Shown: positions 25,727 through 35,859 of the stretch, in pieces
Layout of the letters: every line of letters begins with the position of its first letter
Position numbering within the stretch: position 1 is the stretch's first letter
Assembly (NCBI GenBank): GCA_902381685.1
Contig: LR698958.1
Coordinates: 142,119-206,118, forward strand
DNA from: Lachnospiraceae bacterium
GTDB taxonomy: Bacteria > Bacillota > Clostridia > Lachnospirales > Lachnospiraceae
Direction of reading: 5' to 3'
DNA: 64,000 nt
The notes under the pieces: generated by a model
What the model was told of the DNA's origin: nothing
Seen by the model: the letters and a program-made list of their open reading frames with translations, nothing else
The model's database searches: none
Made by a program: the position numbers and the translations under genes

Positions 25727-27165
25727 TAAGATTTTCCCCAATAAACCATATGTTTTGCAGGTTTTCCACAACAGATACAAACATCTGACAAATGCTCCTG
25801 TTCAGGTGGAATACAACGTGAAGAAGCGCCGCCTGTCTGTGCCTTAATCTCATCTTCACACGCCTCATCTCCACACCACATAGCTTTGATAAACCCACGG
25901 TTTTCCTGGAATTTCTCAATCATTTCGTCCATCGTAACCGCTGTATCAATATGAGAATCAAGGAATGCTTTTGCTTTATCAAACATATCTTTCTGGATTG
26001 TTTCCAAAATCTCACCTAATTTTGTTGTAATTTCATCTAAAGATACAACAATTTTTTCTCTTGTATCACGTCGTACAACGACAACCTGATTATTTTCAAT
26101 ATCTTTTGGCCCGATTTCAATACGTGTTGGAATTCCCTGCATTTCCTGCTCACTGAATTTCCACCCCGGACTCTTATCTGAACTGTCCATGTTGACAGCA
26201 TATCCTGCCGCTTTTAATGTGTTCATAAGTTCTGTTGCTTTCTCAAGAACACCTTCTTTATGCTGAGCAATTGGAATTACTCTTGTCTGTACAGGTGCAA
26301 TTCTTGGTGGAAGAACAAGTCCGCTGTCATCTCCGTGTACCATAATAATCGCACCAATCATTCTTGTTGTTAAGCCCCAAGACGTTTCATATACGCTGTG
26401 CAACTCATTGTTTTTATCCAAATATTTAATGTCAAATGCATCTGCAAATCCGCTTCCGAAGAAATGACTTGTCGCTGCCTGCAACGCTTTTCCGTCATGC
26501 ATCAATGCTTCAACGGTATAAGTGTCTTCCGCGCCTGCAAATTTTTCACTGTCTGTCTTCTTACCTGCAACAAGTGGGATTGCAAGACTTTCTTCAATAA
26601 AGTCTTTGTAAATCTTCTGCATCAAAATTGTTCTTTCTTCCGCTTCCTCATATGTTGCATGAATCGTGTGTCCTTCCTGCCATAAAAACTCTCTTGAGCG
26701 CAGGAACGGTCTTGTTGTTTTCTCCCAGCGGAGTACTGAACACCATTGATTCCAAATCTTTGGAAGGTCTCTGTAAGACTGTACTGTTTTGCTCCAATGG
26801 TCACAGAATAATGTTTCAGATGTAGGTCTGATACACATTCTCTCCTGAAGCGGTTCATTTCCTCCATGTGTAACCCAGGCAACTTCCGGTGCAAATCCTT
26901 CAATATGATCTTTTTCTTTCTGAAGAAGATTTTCCGGAATCAACATTGGAAGGTATACGTTTTCTACGCCTGTTTCTTTAAATCTTTTATCTAGGTCTGC
27001 CTGAATCTTCTCCCAGATTGCATATCCGTTTGGCAGATAAACCATACAGCCTTTTACTCCTGTGTAGTCACATAACTCCGCTTTGCTTACTACGTCTGTG
27101 TACCACTGCGCGAAATCTTCATCTCTGGAAGTAATCGCTTCTACAAATTTCTTTTCTTTTGCCAT
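25723..27165 (-). CDS. proS: Prolyl-tRNA synthetase (archaeal/eukaryotic-like, type 3)
   Basis: Charges tRNA-Pro. 480 residues with class II motifs: FLPMLIPE-like [11 protein letters not shown], motif 2 [20 protein letters not shown] at about 145-164, and motif 3 at the ATP site ([19 protein letters not shown]). It lacks the INS editing domain of bacterial-type ProS and ends with the zinc-binding domain and terminal Tyr typical of the short ProS. Upstream is a proline-specific T-box leader. Stands alone on the minus strand. Confidence 0.96.
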   Translation of the reverse strand: MAKEKKFVEAITSRDEDFAQWYTDVVSKAELCDYTGVKGCMVYLPNGYAIWEKIQADLDKRFKETGVENVYLPMLIPENLLQKEKDHIEGFAPEVAWVTHGGNEPLQERMCIRPTSETLFCDHWSKTVQSYRDLPKIWNQWCSVLRWEKTTRPFLRSREFLWQEGHTIHATYEEAEERTILMQKIYKDFIEESLAIPLVAGKKTDSEKFAGAEDTYTVEALMHDGKALQAATSHFFGSGFADAFDIKYLDKNNELHSVYETSWGLTTRMIGAIIMVHGDDSGLVLPPRIAPVQTRVIPIAQHKEGVLEKATELMNTLKAAGYAVNMDSSDKSPGWKFSEQEMQGIPTRIEIGPKDIENNQVVVVRRDTREKIVVSLDEITTKLGEILETIQKDMFDKAKAFLDSHIDTAVTMDEMIEKFQENRGFIKAMWCGDEACEDEIKAQTGGASSRCIPPEQEHLSDVCICCGKPAKHMVYWGKSY

Positions 27166-27210
27166 AGCACTCTCTCCTTTTTACTACTTCATTTGATAGT
27201 TTACGGAAAC

Positions 27211-27460
27211 AAAAAACGCCGGATTTTTCGTTCCCTAAAGGGACCGAAAAACTCGGCGGTACCACCCTAATTAATTATGACAACATATACCTGTTTATCA
27301 TAATTCACTTTCTTCCCTTTAACGCAGAGATACGTTGTATTTTCATACAAAGCTCGAAGGCAGGTTCTATATAGCGCCCGTAGAAATATTCCACCATAAA
27401 TTTCCTCTCTGTAACTTCTTCTATATATACTAATCCTTTTCATCGCCAATCTGTATAACT
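27211..27460 (-). promoter_or_regulatory. T-box leader, proline specific (proS)
   Basis: Minus-strand leader of proS. It contains stem I (from about 27460), a specifier segment GAA-CCT-G (CCU at 27362-27364) followed by the usual CCTTCGAGC-type stretch, the T-box core GGTGGTACCGC (about 27256-27267), and a terminator of GC-capped stem and T-run (27211-27258) that overlaps the T-box. Uncharged tRNA-Pro should stabilise the antiterminator and raise proS expression. Confidence 0.92.
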
Positions 27461-27587
27461 ATCCGTAATTTTACGGGAAATGCACATCTTTGTCAAGTCC
27501 GTAACCTGAAAGTATAGTTATATTATAGAATTCCTCCGCTTTCTCATTGAATATCTGCCTGAACCGGCATTGATTTGTTTACTTATA

Positions 27588-27617
27588 ACCGCAAACCCTT
27601 ACGCTCGGATTTGCGGT
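27588..27617 (-). terminator. Possible terminator after the Rpn nuclease gene
   Basis: A stem of about 10 bp (ACCGCAAA and TTTGCGGT core) about 30 bases past the stop at 27648. No clear T-run follows on the minus strand. Confidence 0.4.
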
Positions 27618-27647
27618 AAATAGATTTGAATTTTTAGAAGAGATTAT

Positions 27648-28538
27648 TTACATTTTAGAAATAAATTCATCTAATGATTTTACCTCACTTGCAATCCGTA
27701 TCCAGTATTTTAAAATTTCTTCGTCCTCTTCTTCAGAAATTTTGTTCTGAAGTTCTTTTGGAAGTATATCAAATTTAGATAAAAACATTTTCAAAATCTC
27801 AGACATTCCCAAGTTTCTTCCCTCAGAAATGCCTTCGTTACGTCCCTGTTCCAATCCTTCTTTCCTTCCAACTTCTCTTTCATCTTTCAGCAATTCTTCA
27901 AAAAGCATATATTTTTCCTCCATTTCCCTATTCTGTTTAATATGCTTCACAAATTCCTGTATTTTCCTTACATATTCATCTTCAAAGTCATTTTGACTTT
28001 CCTTTAAATCTGCTTTTACAAATTTTAAGAAACGCACAAGTTCTTTCGGGACTTCCGCGTCGTTCTCACCTTTTGTACTTAGAAATACGATATTTCTTTT
28101 ATCCTGTAATTCAACCGTCTTAATTTCTGTACATTCCATCGCAAAAGTATATTTATATTTCTTTTCGCCAAACGGATCAAAATCACAAATAAAAATAACA
28201 TAACTATTCGGAAGTTCGGAATATTCACACCCCGACAATAACATCTCCATATCCATCTGACTCTGATAATATCTGCTTCTCAATCCCAAAGCACTTTGAG
28301 AAGACACCTGCATTTCTACATTATAACGTGTATTATTTTCGTCTTTTGCATATACGTCCAAACGCACGCCTTTATATTCCGGGTGATAGACAATATTTTT
28401 CTCCGTACAGACTTCTACATGGTCGATTTTTATCTGTAACGCTCTCTCCAAAAAGCCTTTGCAGTTTTCCTTATCTAACATGACTGCCGCAAACATAAAA
28501 TTATCTTTAATTGTAAGGTTCTTTAATTGTTTCTTCAT
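27648..28538 (-). CDS. Rpn-family PD-(D/E)XK nuclease (putative transposase)
   Basis: A 296-residue protein of the recombination-promoting nuclease family. The N-terminal PDDEXK core shows NLTIKDNFMFAAVM, GVRLDVYAKDENN (catalytic Asp) and YNVEMQVSSQ (Glu-x-Gln) at about 60-80. The C-terminal third has degenerate charged repeats (GRKEGLEQGRNEGISEGRN, about 225-245), a hallmark of this family and prone to length variation. Such proteins make DNA breaks that stimulate RecA-independent recombination and are often present in many genomic copies. It is monocistronic. Confidence 0.88.
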   Translation of the reverse strand: MKKQLKNLTIKDNFMFAAVMLDKENCKGFLERALQIKIDHVEVCTEKNIVYHPEYKGVRLDVYAKDENNTRYNVEMQVSSQSALGLRSRYYQSQMDMEMLLSGCEYSELPNSYVIFICDFDPFGEKKYKYTFAMECTEIKTVELQDKRNIVFLSTKGENDAEVPKELVRFLKFVKADLKESQNDFEDEYVRKIQEFVKHIKQNREMEEKYMLFEELLKDEREVGRKEGLEQGRNEGISEGRNLGMSEILKMFLSKFDILPKELQNKISEEEDEEILKYWIRIASEVKSLDEFISKM

Positions 28539-28610
28539 TCAGTTTCCTCCGTTTGCAGAGGAATTCTATAAGTTATATTATATCAGAGTTCCTTAAAAAA
28601 CGCTATATAA

Positions 28611-29264
28611 TTACTCCAACTCAAATACCATTTCCTTCTTTGTCTTTGGGTGTACAAACCGCAGCCTGTACGCACAGAGGGCAATCTTATCCCACTTCTC
28701 CTGCTCATAATTGCCCGCATTGTATTTCGCATCACCCATAATTCCACAACCAATATTTGACAACTGTACTCTTATCTGGTGGTGTCTGCCTGTTTCCAGA
28801 CAAATATGTAACACCGCTGTCCCGTCGCCTTGTTCTTCCGTCACTTTGTAGTGTAATACTGCTTTTTTTGCTCCCATTTCATTTTCACCGCATACGCGAG
28901 AAGTATTGGAACGCTTATCTTTTACCATATAGTTGACAAGTGTTCCCTCCTGCTGCTGCGGAGTTTTGCAGACAACCGCCCTATATTCCTTTCCAAATCC
29001 TTTTTGCTGCAACTGTCTGCTTAACTCTTTTGCCGCAAAAGGTGTTTTTGCAAATACAAGCAGCCCTTCTACCATTTGGTCCAGGCGATGTATAACGGCA
29101 AGATACGGTTCCTGTTTTTTTGACGACTGCTGATGTAAATAGTTTTTCAGCAGGCTCACCATATCTTTTTCCCCGATTCGGCTTGTCTGAGTCGCTATTT
29201 TAGGTAGTTTATGACAGACAAGCAAATGTTCATCTTCGTACACAATGTAATCTTTTATATCCAT
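28611..29264 (-). CDS. RluA-family pseudouridine synthase
   Basis: A 217-residue RNA pseudouridine synthase without an S4 domain. The catalytic motif HRLDQMVEGLLVFAKT at about 61-76 holds the essential Asp; the usual R-x-T-S-G after HRLD is changed to QMVEG, as in the short YlyB/RluA-like subgroup. Also present are LETGRHHQIRVQLS at about 160-173 and GDAKYN. The target RNA cannot be inferred. It stands alone between an Rpn nuclease gene and spoVG. Confidence 0.9.
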   Translation of the reverse strand: MDIKDYIVYEDEHLLVCHKLPKIATQTSRIGEKDMVSLLKNYLHQQSSKKQEPYLAVIHRLDQMVEGLLVFAKTPFAAKELSRQLQQKGFGKEYRAVVCKTPQQQEGTLVNYMVKDKRSNTSRVCGENEMGAKKAVLHYKVTEEQGDGTAVLHICLETGRHHQIRVQLSNIGCGIMGDAKYNAGNYEQEKWDKIALCAYRLRFVHPKTKKEMVFELE

Positions 29265-29310
29265 TCCTGCTTCCTTTCATTTTTTATCTATTATACACAA
29301 TTTACATAAA

Positions 29311-29349
29311 AAAGTGTCACAAAATCTCTTTTCGATTCCGTGACACTTT
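29311..29349 (-). terminator. Terminator after spoVG
   Basis: A 10-bp stem (AAAGTGTCAC with GTGACACTTT) closing on an AT-rich loop, 15 bases past the spoVG stop. On the minus strand the A/T-rich tail continues as TTTATGTAAA. Confidence 0.7.
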
Positions 29350-29363
29350 CTCCCTGCTAAACT

Positions 29364-29648
29364 TTATACAACTTCTTCAACTTCAGGTTCTTCCTGTAAT
29401 ACCTCTTCATATTTTGCTAAAATTGTACTCTGTATCCTGTCTCTTGTTTCCGAATTAATTGGGTGTGCAATATCTCTGTATTCCCCATCTAATGATTTCT
29501 TACTTGGCATTGCGATAAATAATCCTTTTTCTCCCTCAATTACTTTGATATCATGTACTACAAATTCTTCGTCCATGGTAATTGACACTACCGCTTTTAA
29601 TTTTCCTTCTTTTGCTACCTTTCTTACTCGTACATCTGTAATCTGCAT
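29364..29648 (-). CDS. spoVG: Septation/sporulation regulator SpoVG
   Basis: A 94-residue RNA/DNA-binding protein affecting asymmetric septation and many post-transcriptional targets. It shows the conserved [40 protein letters not shown] and [17 protein letters not shown] stretches across nearly the full length. It has a strong AGGAGG site and its own terminator. It lies downstream of glgD by 17 bases and might be read through from the glg genes. Confidence 0.96.
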   Translation of the reverse strand: MQITDVRVRKVAKEGKLKAVVSITMDEEFVVHDIKVIEGEKGLFIAMPSKKSLDGEYRDIAHPINSETRDRIQSTILAKYEEVLQEEPEVEEVV

Positions 29649-29665
29649 ATCTTTGGCCTCCTTAA

Positions 29666-30784
29666 TTATAATGTATATCTATCATTTTTTTCTACTACAA
29701 CTTTCACTCCGTCCTCACCGATATAGCGGGTATTGGCTCGAATCGTATCTCTGCTTTCCACAATACAGTTTTCAATATATGTATTATCCCCAAGATACAC
29801 ATCATTCAGAATGATTGAGTTTTTAATAATACAGTTATTTCCAACAAATACTTTTTTAAATAGAATGGAATTTTCAACTGTACCATTGATAATAGTTCCA
29901 CTTGCTACCAAACTGTTTTTCACAACTGCCCCCGGATTATATTTTGCCGGCGGCAAATCACTTACTTTAGAATATACTCTCGGCAATTCATGGAAGAAAT
30001 ACTCTCTTATCTCAGGTTTCAGGAAATCCATATTCGTCTTGTAATAAGCATCTACCGTCGAAATATTGCTCCAATAATTTTTAATCTTATATCCGTAAAT
30101 CTTCTTCACATTCTTATAGCGAATTAAAATGTCGGTTACAAAATCATAGTTCTCTTCCTCTGCCGCTTTTTCAATCAAATCAATCAACTGTCTTCTGCGA
30201 AGTACATAGATTCCCGTTGAAATCGTTCTTGATTTTGCCAGCATCGGCTTCTCCTCAAACTCTTCAATCAGGCTGTCTTCATTCATCTTGATTGTTCCAT
30301 AACGTCTCGGATTATCACCCGGCTCCAAGTCTTTGCATACAACCGTAATATCTGCCTGTTTTTTAATGTGATATTCCAAAACTTCGTTATAGTCTAACTT
30401 ATAAACTGCATCTGCTGAAGTAATGATGACATATGGTTCATGTGATTTCTTTAAGAAATCAAGGTTCTGATAGATTGCGTCCGCTGTTCCTCTATACCAG
30501 TATCCGTTGTTCTTTGTAATGGTAGGAGTAAATACATACAGACCGCCCTGTTTTCTTCCGAAATTCCACCATTTTGACGAATTCATATGCTCATTTAAAG
30601 ACCTTGCATTATACTGTGTCAACACTGCCACCTTCTGTATGTTGGAATTTGTCATATTGCTCAATGCAAAGTCAATACATCTGTAACTTCCCGCAACAGG
30701 CATTGCCGCAACCGCACGTTTATTCGTCAGTTCTTTCATTCTGTTATTGTTACCACCTGCTAAAATAATACCTACTGCTCTCAT
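29666..30784 (-). CDS. glgD: ADP-glucose pyrophosphorylase regulatory subunit GlgD
   Basis: A 372-residue GlgC paralogue that forms a heteromer with GlgC and tunes its activity in Firmicutes; alone it is weakly or not active. Nucleotidyltransferase fold with a changed signature loop ([19 protein letters not shown], lacking the GxGxRL pattern), then a left-handed beta-helix C-terminus ([39 protein letters not shown]). The gap to glgC is two bases, so the subunits are translated together. Confidence 0.95.
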   Translation of the reverse strand: MRAVGIILAGGNNNRMKELTNKRAVAAMPVAGSYRCIDFALSNMTNSNIQKVAVLTQYNARSLNEHMNSSKWWNFGRKQGGLYVFTPTITKNNGYWYRGTADAIYQNLDFLKKSHEPYVIITSADAVYKLDYNEVLEYHIKKQADITVVCKDLEPGDNPRRYGTIKMNEDSLIEEFEEKPMLAKSRTISTGIYVLRRRQLIDLIEKAAEEENYDFVTDILIRYKNVKKIYGYKIKNYWSNISTVDAYYKTNMDFLKPEIREYFFHELPRVYSKVSDLPPAKYNPGAVVKNSLVASGTIINGTVENSILFKKVFVGNNCIIKNSIILNDVYLGDNTYIENCIVESRDTIRANTRYIGEDGVKVVVEKNDRYTL

Positions 30785-30786
30785 AA

Positions 30787-32058
30787 CTATCTCTCACCTG
30801 CCTTTATTAATGTTTCACCACTTTCAAGCACTCCACCTATGTAATCTTCTTTTGATGTCACACCACTAATGGCGGTATTTTTCCCAATCTGCACACCGGA
30901 CGGAATTACGCTCTTTTCTCCTATTGTTGTCAATCCCGAATTATAAATATCCGGTCTCATTTTATTCGGTATATCACTTCCGATTCCAATTGTGACATTG
31001 TCGCCGACTTTAACGTTTTCAGCAATGATCGCCTTATCCACTACACAGTTTTCGCCAATTTCCGTTTCATTCATAATAATGGAATCCCTGATAATTGCTC
31101 CTTTTCCAATTCGTACTCTTGAGCCGAGAATGGAATTATGTACTTCACCGTAAATACTTGCCCCGTTACAGATAATACTTCTCTCTATGACGGACTGCTC
31201 TGAGACATAGTTTGGCGGAAGCACTCCGGAATTCGTATAAATTTTCCAAAACTCTTCATACAGATTAAACTCAGGAATAATATCAATCAATTCCATATTT
31301 GCTTCCCAATATGAACTTAATGTTCCTACGTCCTTCCAATATCCATTATATTCATAAGCAAATAATCTCTGATTTTTACTGTGGCAGTATGGAATAATGT
31401 GTTTTCCAAAGTCACAGTTTGGCTGGCTTGACAGTTCCTGCAATGCCTCTTTTAATACAGGCCAGCTGAATATGTAAATTCCCATAGAAGCAAGATTACT
31501 TCTAGGCTGTGCCGGTTTCTCTTCAAAATCTTCGATTTTACCTTCATCGTCCGTAATTACAATTCCAAAACGGCTCGCTTCCTCCAGAGGTACAGGCATC
31601 GCCGCTATCGTAACATCCGCATTATTCTCTTTATGAAAATCTAACATCACTTCATAATCCATCTTATATATGTGGTCTCCGGATAAAATCAATACATAGT
31701 CCGGATTGTATGCACTCATATAATCTAAATTTTGATAAATGGCGTTTGCCGTTCCCGTATACCATTCACTGCTTGTACTCTTTTCATACGGCGGCAGTAC
31801 GGTTACTCCTCCCACATTGCGGTCTAAATCCCACGGTATTCCGATTCCGATGTGCGTGTTTAGTCTTAATGGCTGATATTGTGTCAATACTCCTACCGTA
31901 TCAATTCCGGAGTTGATACAGTTGCTCAGCGGAAAATCAATAATTCTGTATTTCCCGCCAAATGAGACGGCCGGCTTCGCTACTTTTGCAGTCAGAACTC
32001 CAAGTCTGCTGCCTTGTCCACCTGCTAAAAGCATTGCTATCATTTCTTTTTTTATCAT
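30787..32058 (-). CDS. glgC: Glucose-1-phosphate adenylyltransferase GlgC
   Basis: Makes ADP-glucose from G1P and ATP, the committed step of glycogen synthesis. 423 residues. Signature loop [20 protein letters not shown] at about 9-28, active-site motifs [17 protein letters not shown] and [18 protein letters not shown], and a C-terminal beta-helix with repeats such as [19 protein letters not shown]. Works with GlgD encoded two bases downstream; the substrate comes from PgcA (19.2-20.9 kb). No glycogen synthase or branching enzyme is in this window. Confidence 0.96.
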   Translation of the reverse strand: MIKKEMIAMLLAGGQGSRLGVLTAKVAKPAVSFGGKYRIIDFPLSNCINSGIDTVGVLTQYQPLRLNTHIGIGIPWDLDRNVGGVTVLPPYEKSTSSEWYTGTANAIYQNLDYMSAYNPDYVLILSGDHIYKMDYEVMLDFHKENNADVTIAAMPVPLEEASRFGIVITDDEGKIEDFEEKPAQPRSNLASMGIYIFSWPVLKEALQELSSQPNCDFGKHIIPYCHSKNQRLFAYEYNGYWKDVGTLSSYWEANMELIDIIPEFNLYEEFWKIYTNSGVLPPNYVSEQSVIERSIICNGASIYGEVHNSILGSRVRIGKGAIIRDSIIMNETEIGENCVVDKAIIAENVKVGDNVTIGIGSDIPNKMRPDIYNSGLTTIGEKSVIPSGVQIGKNTAISGVTSKEDYIGGVLESGETLIKAGER

Positions 32059-32182
32059 GTCATCGCCCCTTCCAGTAATAATAATCTTATTATAGCATAC
32101 ACAAACCCATTCGTGAACAATATTTACAGATTCTTTTCTTCTTTTTTTCTTTTTTCATACAAAACTCACAAAAAGAAATGGC

Positions 32183-32211
32183 TTGGCATTTTATCCTACA
32201 ATAGTTATAAT
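32183..32211 (+). promoter_or_regulatory. Promoter of murC
   Basis: TTGGCA (32183-32188), 17 bases, TATAAT (32206-32211), about 60 bases before the murC start. Confidence 0.75.
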
Positions 32212-32273
32212 ATAAGGGTAGACTATAAAATATGTTTAAAAATGAAAAAAAAGAAAAATAGGGGAGCATATTT

Positions 32274-33659
32274 ATGTATAAAATTGATTTTAAGAAGCCA
32301 ATCCATGTACATTTTATCGGCATCGGTGGAATTAGTATGAGCGGTTTGGCTGAAATTTTATTAAAAGAAGGATTTACCGTTTCAGGTTCCGATAATAAAG
32401 AATCTGCTCTGACCGACCATCTCGCGGGAAAAGGCGCAACAATTTTTTACGGTCAGAAAGCATCTAATATTATAGATGGAATTGATGTTGTCGTTTATAC
32501 GGCTGCCATTCACGAAGATAATGAAGAATTTGCGGAAGCCGTGCGCCAAAACATTCCAATGCTATCCCGAGCCGAACTTCTCGGGCAGTTGATGACAAAC
32601 TATGAATGTCCAATCGCTGTTTCGGGAACACACGGAAAAACAACAACAACTTCCATGTTATCCCACGTTCTCTTAGAGGGTGAAAAGGATCCTACCATTT
32701 CCGTAGGAGGTATTCTAAAAGCAATCAACGGAAATATCCGTGTCGGTAATTCAGGCGTTTTCGTTACGGAGGCATGCGAATACACAAACAGTTTCCTGCA
32801 TTTTCTTCCGAAAATCAGCATTATTTTAAACGTGGAAGAGGACCATATGGACTTTTTCAAAGATATTGATGACATTCGTCAGTCTTTCCACCGTTTCGCA
32901 CAGTTACTTCCTCAAAATGAAGAAGGCACATTAATTATTAACGGGGAAATCGAGAAAATCGAAGCCATCACAGACGGTCTGACCTGTCGTGTACTTACTT
33001 ATGGCCTTCACGGTGATTATGACTACAGCGCAAAAAATATCAGTTACAACGAAACAGGCTGTACTTCTTTTGATTTCTACCGTTTTGGAGAGTTTGCAGA
33101 CCGCATCTCTCTTTCCGTGACAGGGGAACACAATGTGTCCAATGCGCTTTCTGCCATTGCAGTAGGTGAACTCACTAATGTACCATTGGAATCCATCAAG
33201 AAGGGACTTCTGTCTTTCTCGGGAACGGACAGACGTTTTGAATATAAAGGAGAGTTGAACGGATTTACAATTATTGATGATTACGCACATCACCCGACAG
33301 AAATTACGGCGACACTTTCTTCTGTAAAACATTACCCGCACAGAGAAACCTGGTGTATTTTCCAGCCCCACACCTACACGAGAACGAAAGCATTTTTCCA
33401 CGAATTTGCGGAGGCGCTTTCTCTTGCTGATCATGTTCTTCTCGTCGACATTTATGCGGCAAGGGAGACCGACACTTTAGGTATGTCCTCGGAACTTCTC
33501 GCAGAAGAAATTAAAAAATTGGGAACTGATGCACACTATTTTCCTGACTTTAAGTCTGTGGAAAACTTTGTTCTTAAACACTGTATCCACGATGATTTGT
33601 TGATAACTATGGGTGCGGGAGACGTTGTAAACATTGGAGAATCGTTACTTTCCACATAG
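32274..33659 (+). CDS. murC: UDP-N-acetylmuramate--L-alanine ligase
   Basis: Adds the first peptide residue to UDP-MurNAc in peptidoglycan synthesis. 461 residues. N-terminal Rossmann GIGGISMSGLAEILL at about 17-31, ATP P-loop VSGTHGKTTTTSMLSHVLLE at about 113-132, and C-terminal substrate motifs IIDDYAHHPTEI and FQPHTYTRT. Monocistronic with a good promoter. The stop codon directly abuts the first of three DnaA boxes that precede the dnaD gene. Confidence 0.96.
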   Translation: MYKIDFKKPIHVHFIGIGGISMSGLAEILLKEGFTVSGSDNKESALTDHLAGKGATIFYGQKASNIIDGIDVVVYTAAIHEDNEEFAEAVRQNIPMLSRAELLGQLMTNYECPIAVSGTHGKTTTTSMLSHVLLEGEKDPTISVGGILKAINGNIRVGNSGVFVTEACEYTNSFLHFLPKISIILNVEEDHMDFFKDIDDIRQSFHRFAQLLPQNEEGTLIINGEIEKIEAITDGLTCRVLTYGLHGDYDYSAKNISYNETGCTSFDFYRFGEFADRISLSVTGEHNVSNALSAIAVGELTNVPLESIKKGLLSFSGTDRRFEYKGELNGFTIIDDYAHHPTEITATLSSVKHYPHRETWCIFQPHTYTRTKAFFHEFAEALSLADHVLLVDIYAARETDTLGMSSELLAEEIKKLGTDAHYFPDFKSVENFVLKHCIHDDLLITMGAGDVVNIGESLLST

Positions 33660-33692
33660 TTATCCACATTATCCACAATTTTTTTATCCACA
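33660..33692 (+). promoter_or_regulatory. Array of three consensus DnaA boxes
   Basis: Three exact copies of the 9-mer TTATCCACA in the same orientation at 33660-33668, 33669-33677 and 33684-33692. The first two are directly abutted. They lie between the murC stop and the -35 of the dnaD promoter. Probable DnaA-binding control or titration site for the dnaD-dnaC-prs transcript. Confidence 0.85.
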
Positions 33693-33721
33693 AAAAAGCC
33701 AAGTTTTCCACCGAAAAGTTC

Positions 33722-33750
33722 TTTGTCCTATGCAGATATAGTGTTATAAT
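33722..33750 (+). promoter_or_regulatory. Promoter of the dnaD-dnaC-prs cluster
   Basis: TTTGTC (33722-33727), 17 bases, TATAAT (33745-33750), 48 bases ahead of the dnaD start and 29 bases downstream of the DnaA boxes. Confidence 0.7.
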
Positions 33751-33798
33751 ACGCATACGAACGAAGAAGAACTTACTTTTTGAAGGGGTAAAGATACA

Positions 33799-34848
33799 AT
33801 GAAAGCATTAAAATTACACAATCATCTTCAGATGAATTCCACATGGATTGAGAATAATTTTATAGACAATTATATGGCACAGGCAAACGGGGAGTATGTG
33901 AAGGTATATTTATTTTTACTTCGCCATTTGCAGAATCCTTGCACTACCATGACAATCTCTACCATTGCTGATTGTCTTGAAAATACGGAGAAAGATATTT
34001 TGCGTGCTTTGAAATATTGGGAAAAAGAGGGACTCATTTCTCTTACTTATGATTCCTCCAATGAAATTGACGGCATCAGTATGGGCGGAAATCATGAAGA
34101 TGTCCATGAGAAAGTTATCGTGGAAGAACCTGAACCGATTGTTGAATCTTCCCCTGTCATTCAGGAAGAATTAGCAGAGGAGAAACCTGTGGCAAAGGCT
34201 TCCAGCATTGAACAGTTTAAAAACCGCAAAGAATTGAAGTCTTTGCTTTTCATTGCTGAGCAGTATCTTGGAAAAACTTTGTCCGGCACGGACATTGAAG
34301 CCATTACATATTTTTATGACACCTTGCATTTTTCTGCAGATTTAGTAGAATACTTAATTGAATATTGTGTGGAGAACGGTCATAAGAGTATTCATTACAT
34401 TCAGAAAGTGGCTCTTGCCTGGTCAGAAGAACATATTACTACGGTGGAGCAGGCTAGAAACAGTTCAAAATTTTATAACAAAAACTGCTATTCTATCTTG
34501 AACGCTTTCGGAATTAAAGGGCGTGCCGCTGCCACACCGGAACTGGCATATATTAAGAAGTGGACGGAAGAATACGGATTTAGTTTAGATTTAATTATCG
34601 AGGCATGCAACCGCACAATGGCTAAATTGCATCAGCCGAGTTTTGAATATACAGATTCTATTTTGAAGAAATGGATTGCATCAAACGTGCATCATCTTTC
34701 TGATTTGCAGCGTTTGGATTCTGCTCACCGCCAGACTGTTGTCCGCAGAAGAGTAGAGACAAAACCTGTGATAAAGAATAAATTTAATAACTTTGAAGGT
34801 CGTACGTATGATTACGACTCTTTAGAAAAACAACTTTTAAGCCAATAA
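33799..34848 (+). CDS. dnaD: DnaD/DnaB-domain replication initiation protein
   Basis: Helps load the replicative helicase in Firmicutes. 349 residues: an N-terminal winged-helix domain (KVYLFLLRHLQNPCTTMTIS, ADCLENTEKDILRALKYWEK) at about 30-85, an acidic linker (about 105-140), then DnaD C-terminal-like modules (LSGTDIEAITYFYDTLHFS, and a second repeat around AYIKKWTEEYGFSLDLI). The double C-terminal domain resembles B. subtilis DnaB as much as DnaD. It is immediately followed by the DnaC/DnaI-type loader, as with dnaB-dnaI in Bacillus. Confidence 0.92.
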   Translation: MKALKLHNHLQMNSTWIENNFIDNYMAQANGEYVKVYLFLLRHLQNPCTTMTISTIADCLENTEKDILRALKYWEKEGLISLTYDSSNEIDGISMGGNHEDVHEKVIVEEPEPIVESSPVIQEELAEEKPVAKASSIEQFKNRKELKSLLFIAEQYLGKTLSGTDIEAITYFYDTLHFSADLVEYLIEYCVENGHKSIHYIQKVALAWSEEHITTVEQARNSSKFYNKNCYSILNAFGIKGRAAATPELAYIKKWTEEYGFSLDLIIEACNRTMAKLHQPSFEYTDSILKKWIASNVHHLSDLQRLDSAHRQTVVRRRVETKPVIKNKFNNFEGRTYDYDSLEKQLLSQ

Positions 34849-34863
34849 AAGAAGGAGAGTATC

Positions 34864-35859
34864 GTGGCATTAAGAAACGCTCAACATGATATGATTATGC
34901 GTAACTATGAGCAGAAACAGTTGCGCAGTCAGAATATTTTGACGCAACGCTATAATGAAATTTATGAAAAGATTCCCAAGTTCAAAGAACTTGAGGATTC
35001 TATTTCTATGCTTGGGGTTAAATACGCCCGCAAGTTACTTGACGGTGATTCCCGCGCCTTAGAAGAATTTCGCGTAAAACTGAATTCTCTTTGTCAGGAA
35101 AAGACAGATTTACTTACCCAAAGCGGCTATCCCGAAGATTATCTTGAACCGGTATATGAATGTCCTTTGTGTAAGGATACCGGATATATTGGCAATGAAA
35201 AGTGTATTTGCTTTAAACAGGCAGCTATTGATCTGTTGTATACACAATCCAATCTGAAAGAAATTCTGAAAAAGGAAAATTTTGATACCTTTTCTTTTGA
35301 TTACTATTCCGATAATTTTGTCGATGCAAAAAGCGGTCTTTCATCATCAGCCGCTATCAGAAAGGCACATCAGACCTGCCTTGATTTTGTGAATAGATTT
35401 GGAGAAGATTTTGAAAACCTGTTTCTCTATGGAGATACCGGAGTTGGCAAGACTTTCTTATCCAACTGCATCGCAAAAGAACTCATTGATAAATCTTATT
35501 CCGTAATTTATTTTACCGCATTTGAACTCTTTAACATTTTCGAAAAGAGTAAATTCGGAAGAGATGAAACCGCCGAAGTGATGAACTCTCATATCTTCGA
35601 CTGTGATTTGTTAATTATTGATGATTTAGGAACTGAATTATCCAATTCATTTACTACTTCACAATTATTTTTATGCCTGAATGAACGCCTGCTGAAAAAG
35701 AAATCCACAATTATTTCTACAAATCTTGCACTGGAAACTTTTTCGGATTATTATTCACAGCGCACATTCTCCCGCATCACAAGTAACTATAAACTTTTAA
35801 AACTCATAGGCGATGACATTCGCCTGAAAAAGAAACTAATGAATATGGAGGCAAACTAA
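34864..35859 (+). CDS. dnaC: Helicase loader DnaC/DnaI-like AAA+ ATPase
   Basis: Loads the replicative helicase onto single-stranded DNA. 331 residues: an N-terminal part with a zinc cluster (YECPLCKDTGYIGNEKCICF, about 98-117) as in DnaI, then an AAA+ domain with Walker A YGDTGVGKTFLSNCIAKE at about 189-206 and Walker B LLIIDDLGTE near 255. GTG start with GGAG upstream, 15 bases after dnaD. Its stop overlaps the prs start by one base (TAATG), so the three genes are coupled. Confidence 0.94.
   Translation: MALRNAQHDMIMRNYEQKQLRSQNILTQRYNEIYEKIPKFKELEDSISMLGVKYARKLLDGDSRALEEFRVKLNSLCQEKTDLLTQSGYPEDYLEPVYECPLCKDTGYIGNEKCICFKQAAIDLLYTQSNLKEILKKENFDTFSFDYYSDNFVDAKSGLSSSAAIRKAHQTCLDFVNRFGEDFENLFLYGDTGVGKTFLSNCIAKELIDKSYSVIYFTAFELFNIFEKSKFGRDETAEVMNSHIFDCDLLIIDDLGTELSNSFTTSQLFLCLNERLLKKKSTIISTNLALETFSDYYSQRTFSRITSNYKLLKLIGDDIRLKKKLMNMEAN

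Noticed and set aside
27267-27449. 60-residue minus-strand frame upstream of proS
   Set aside because: Lies wholly in the proline T-box leader; conserved leader motifs explain the sequence.
33660-33750. Chromosomal origin of replication
   Set aside because: Three DnaA boxes but no dnaA/dnaN, no GC-skew evidence, no long AT-rich unwinding array; better read as a regulatory or titration site.
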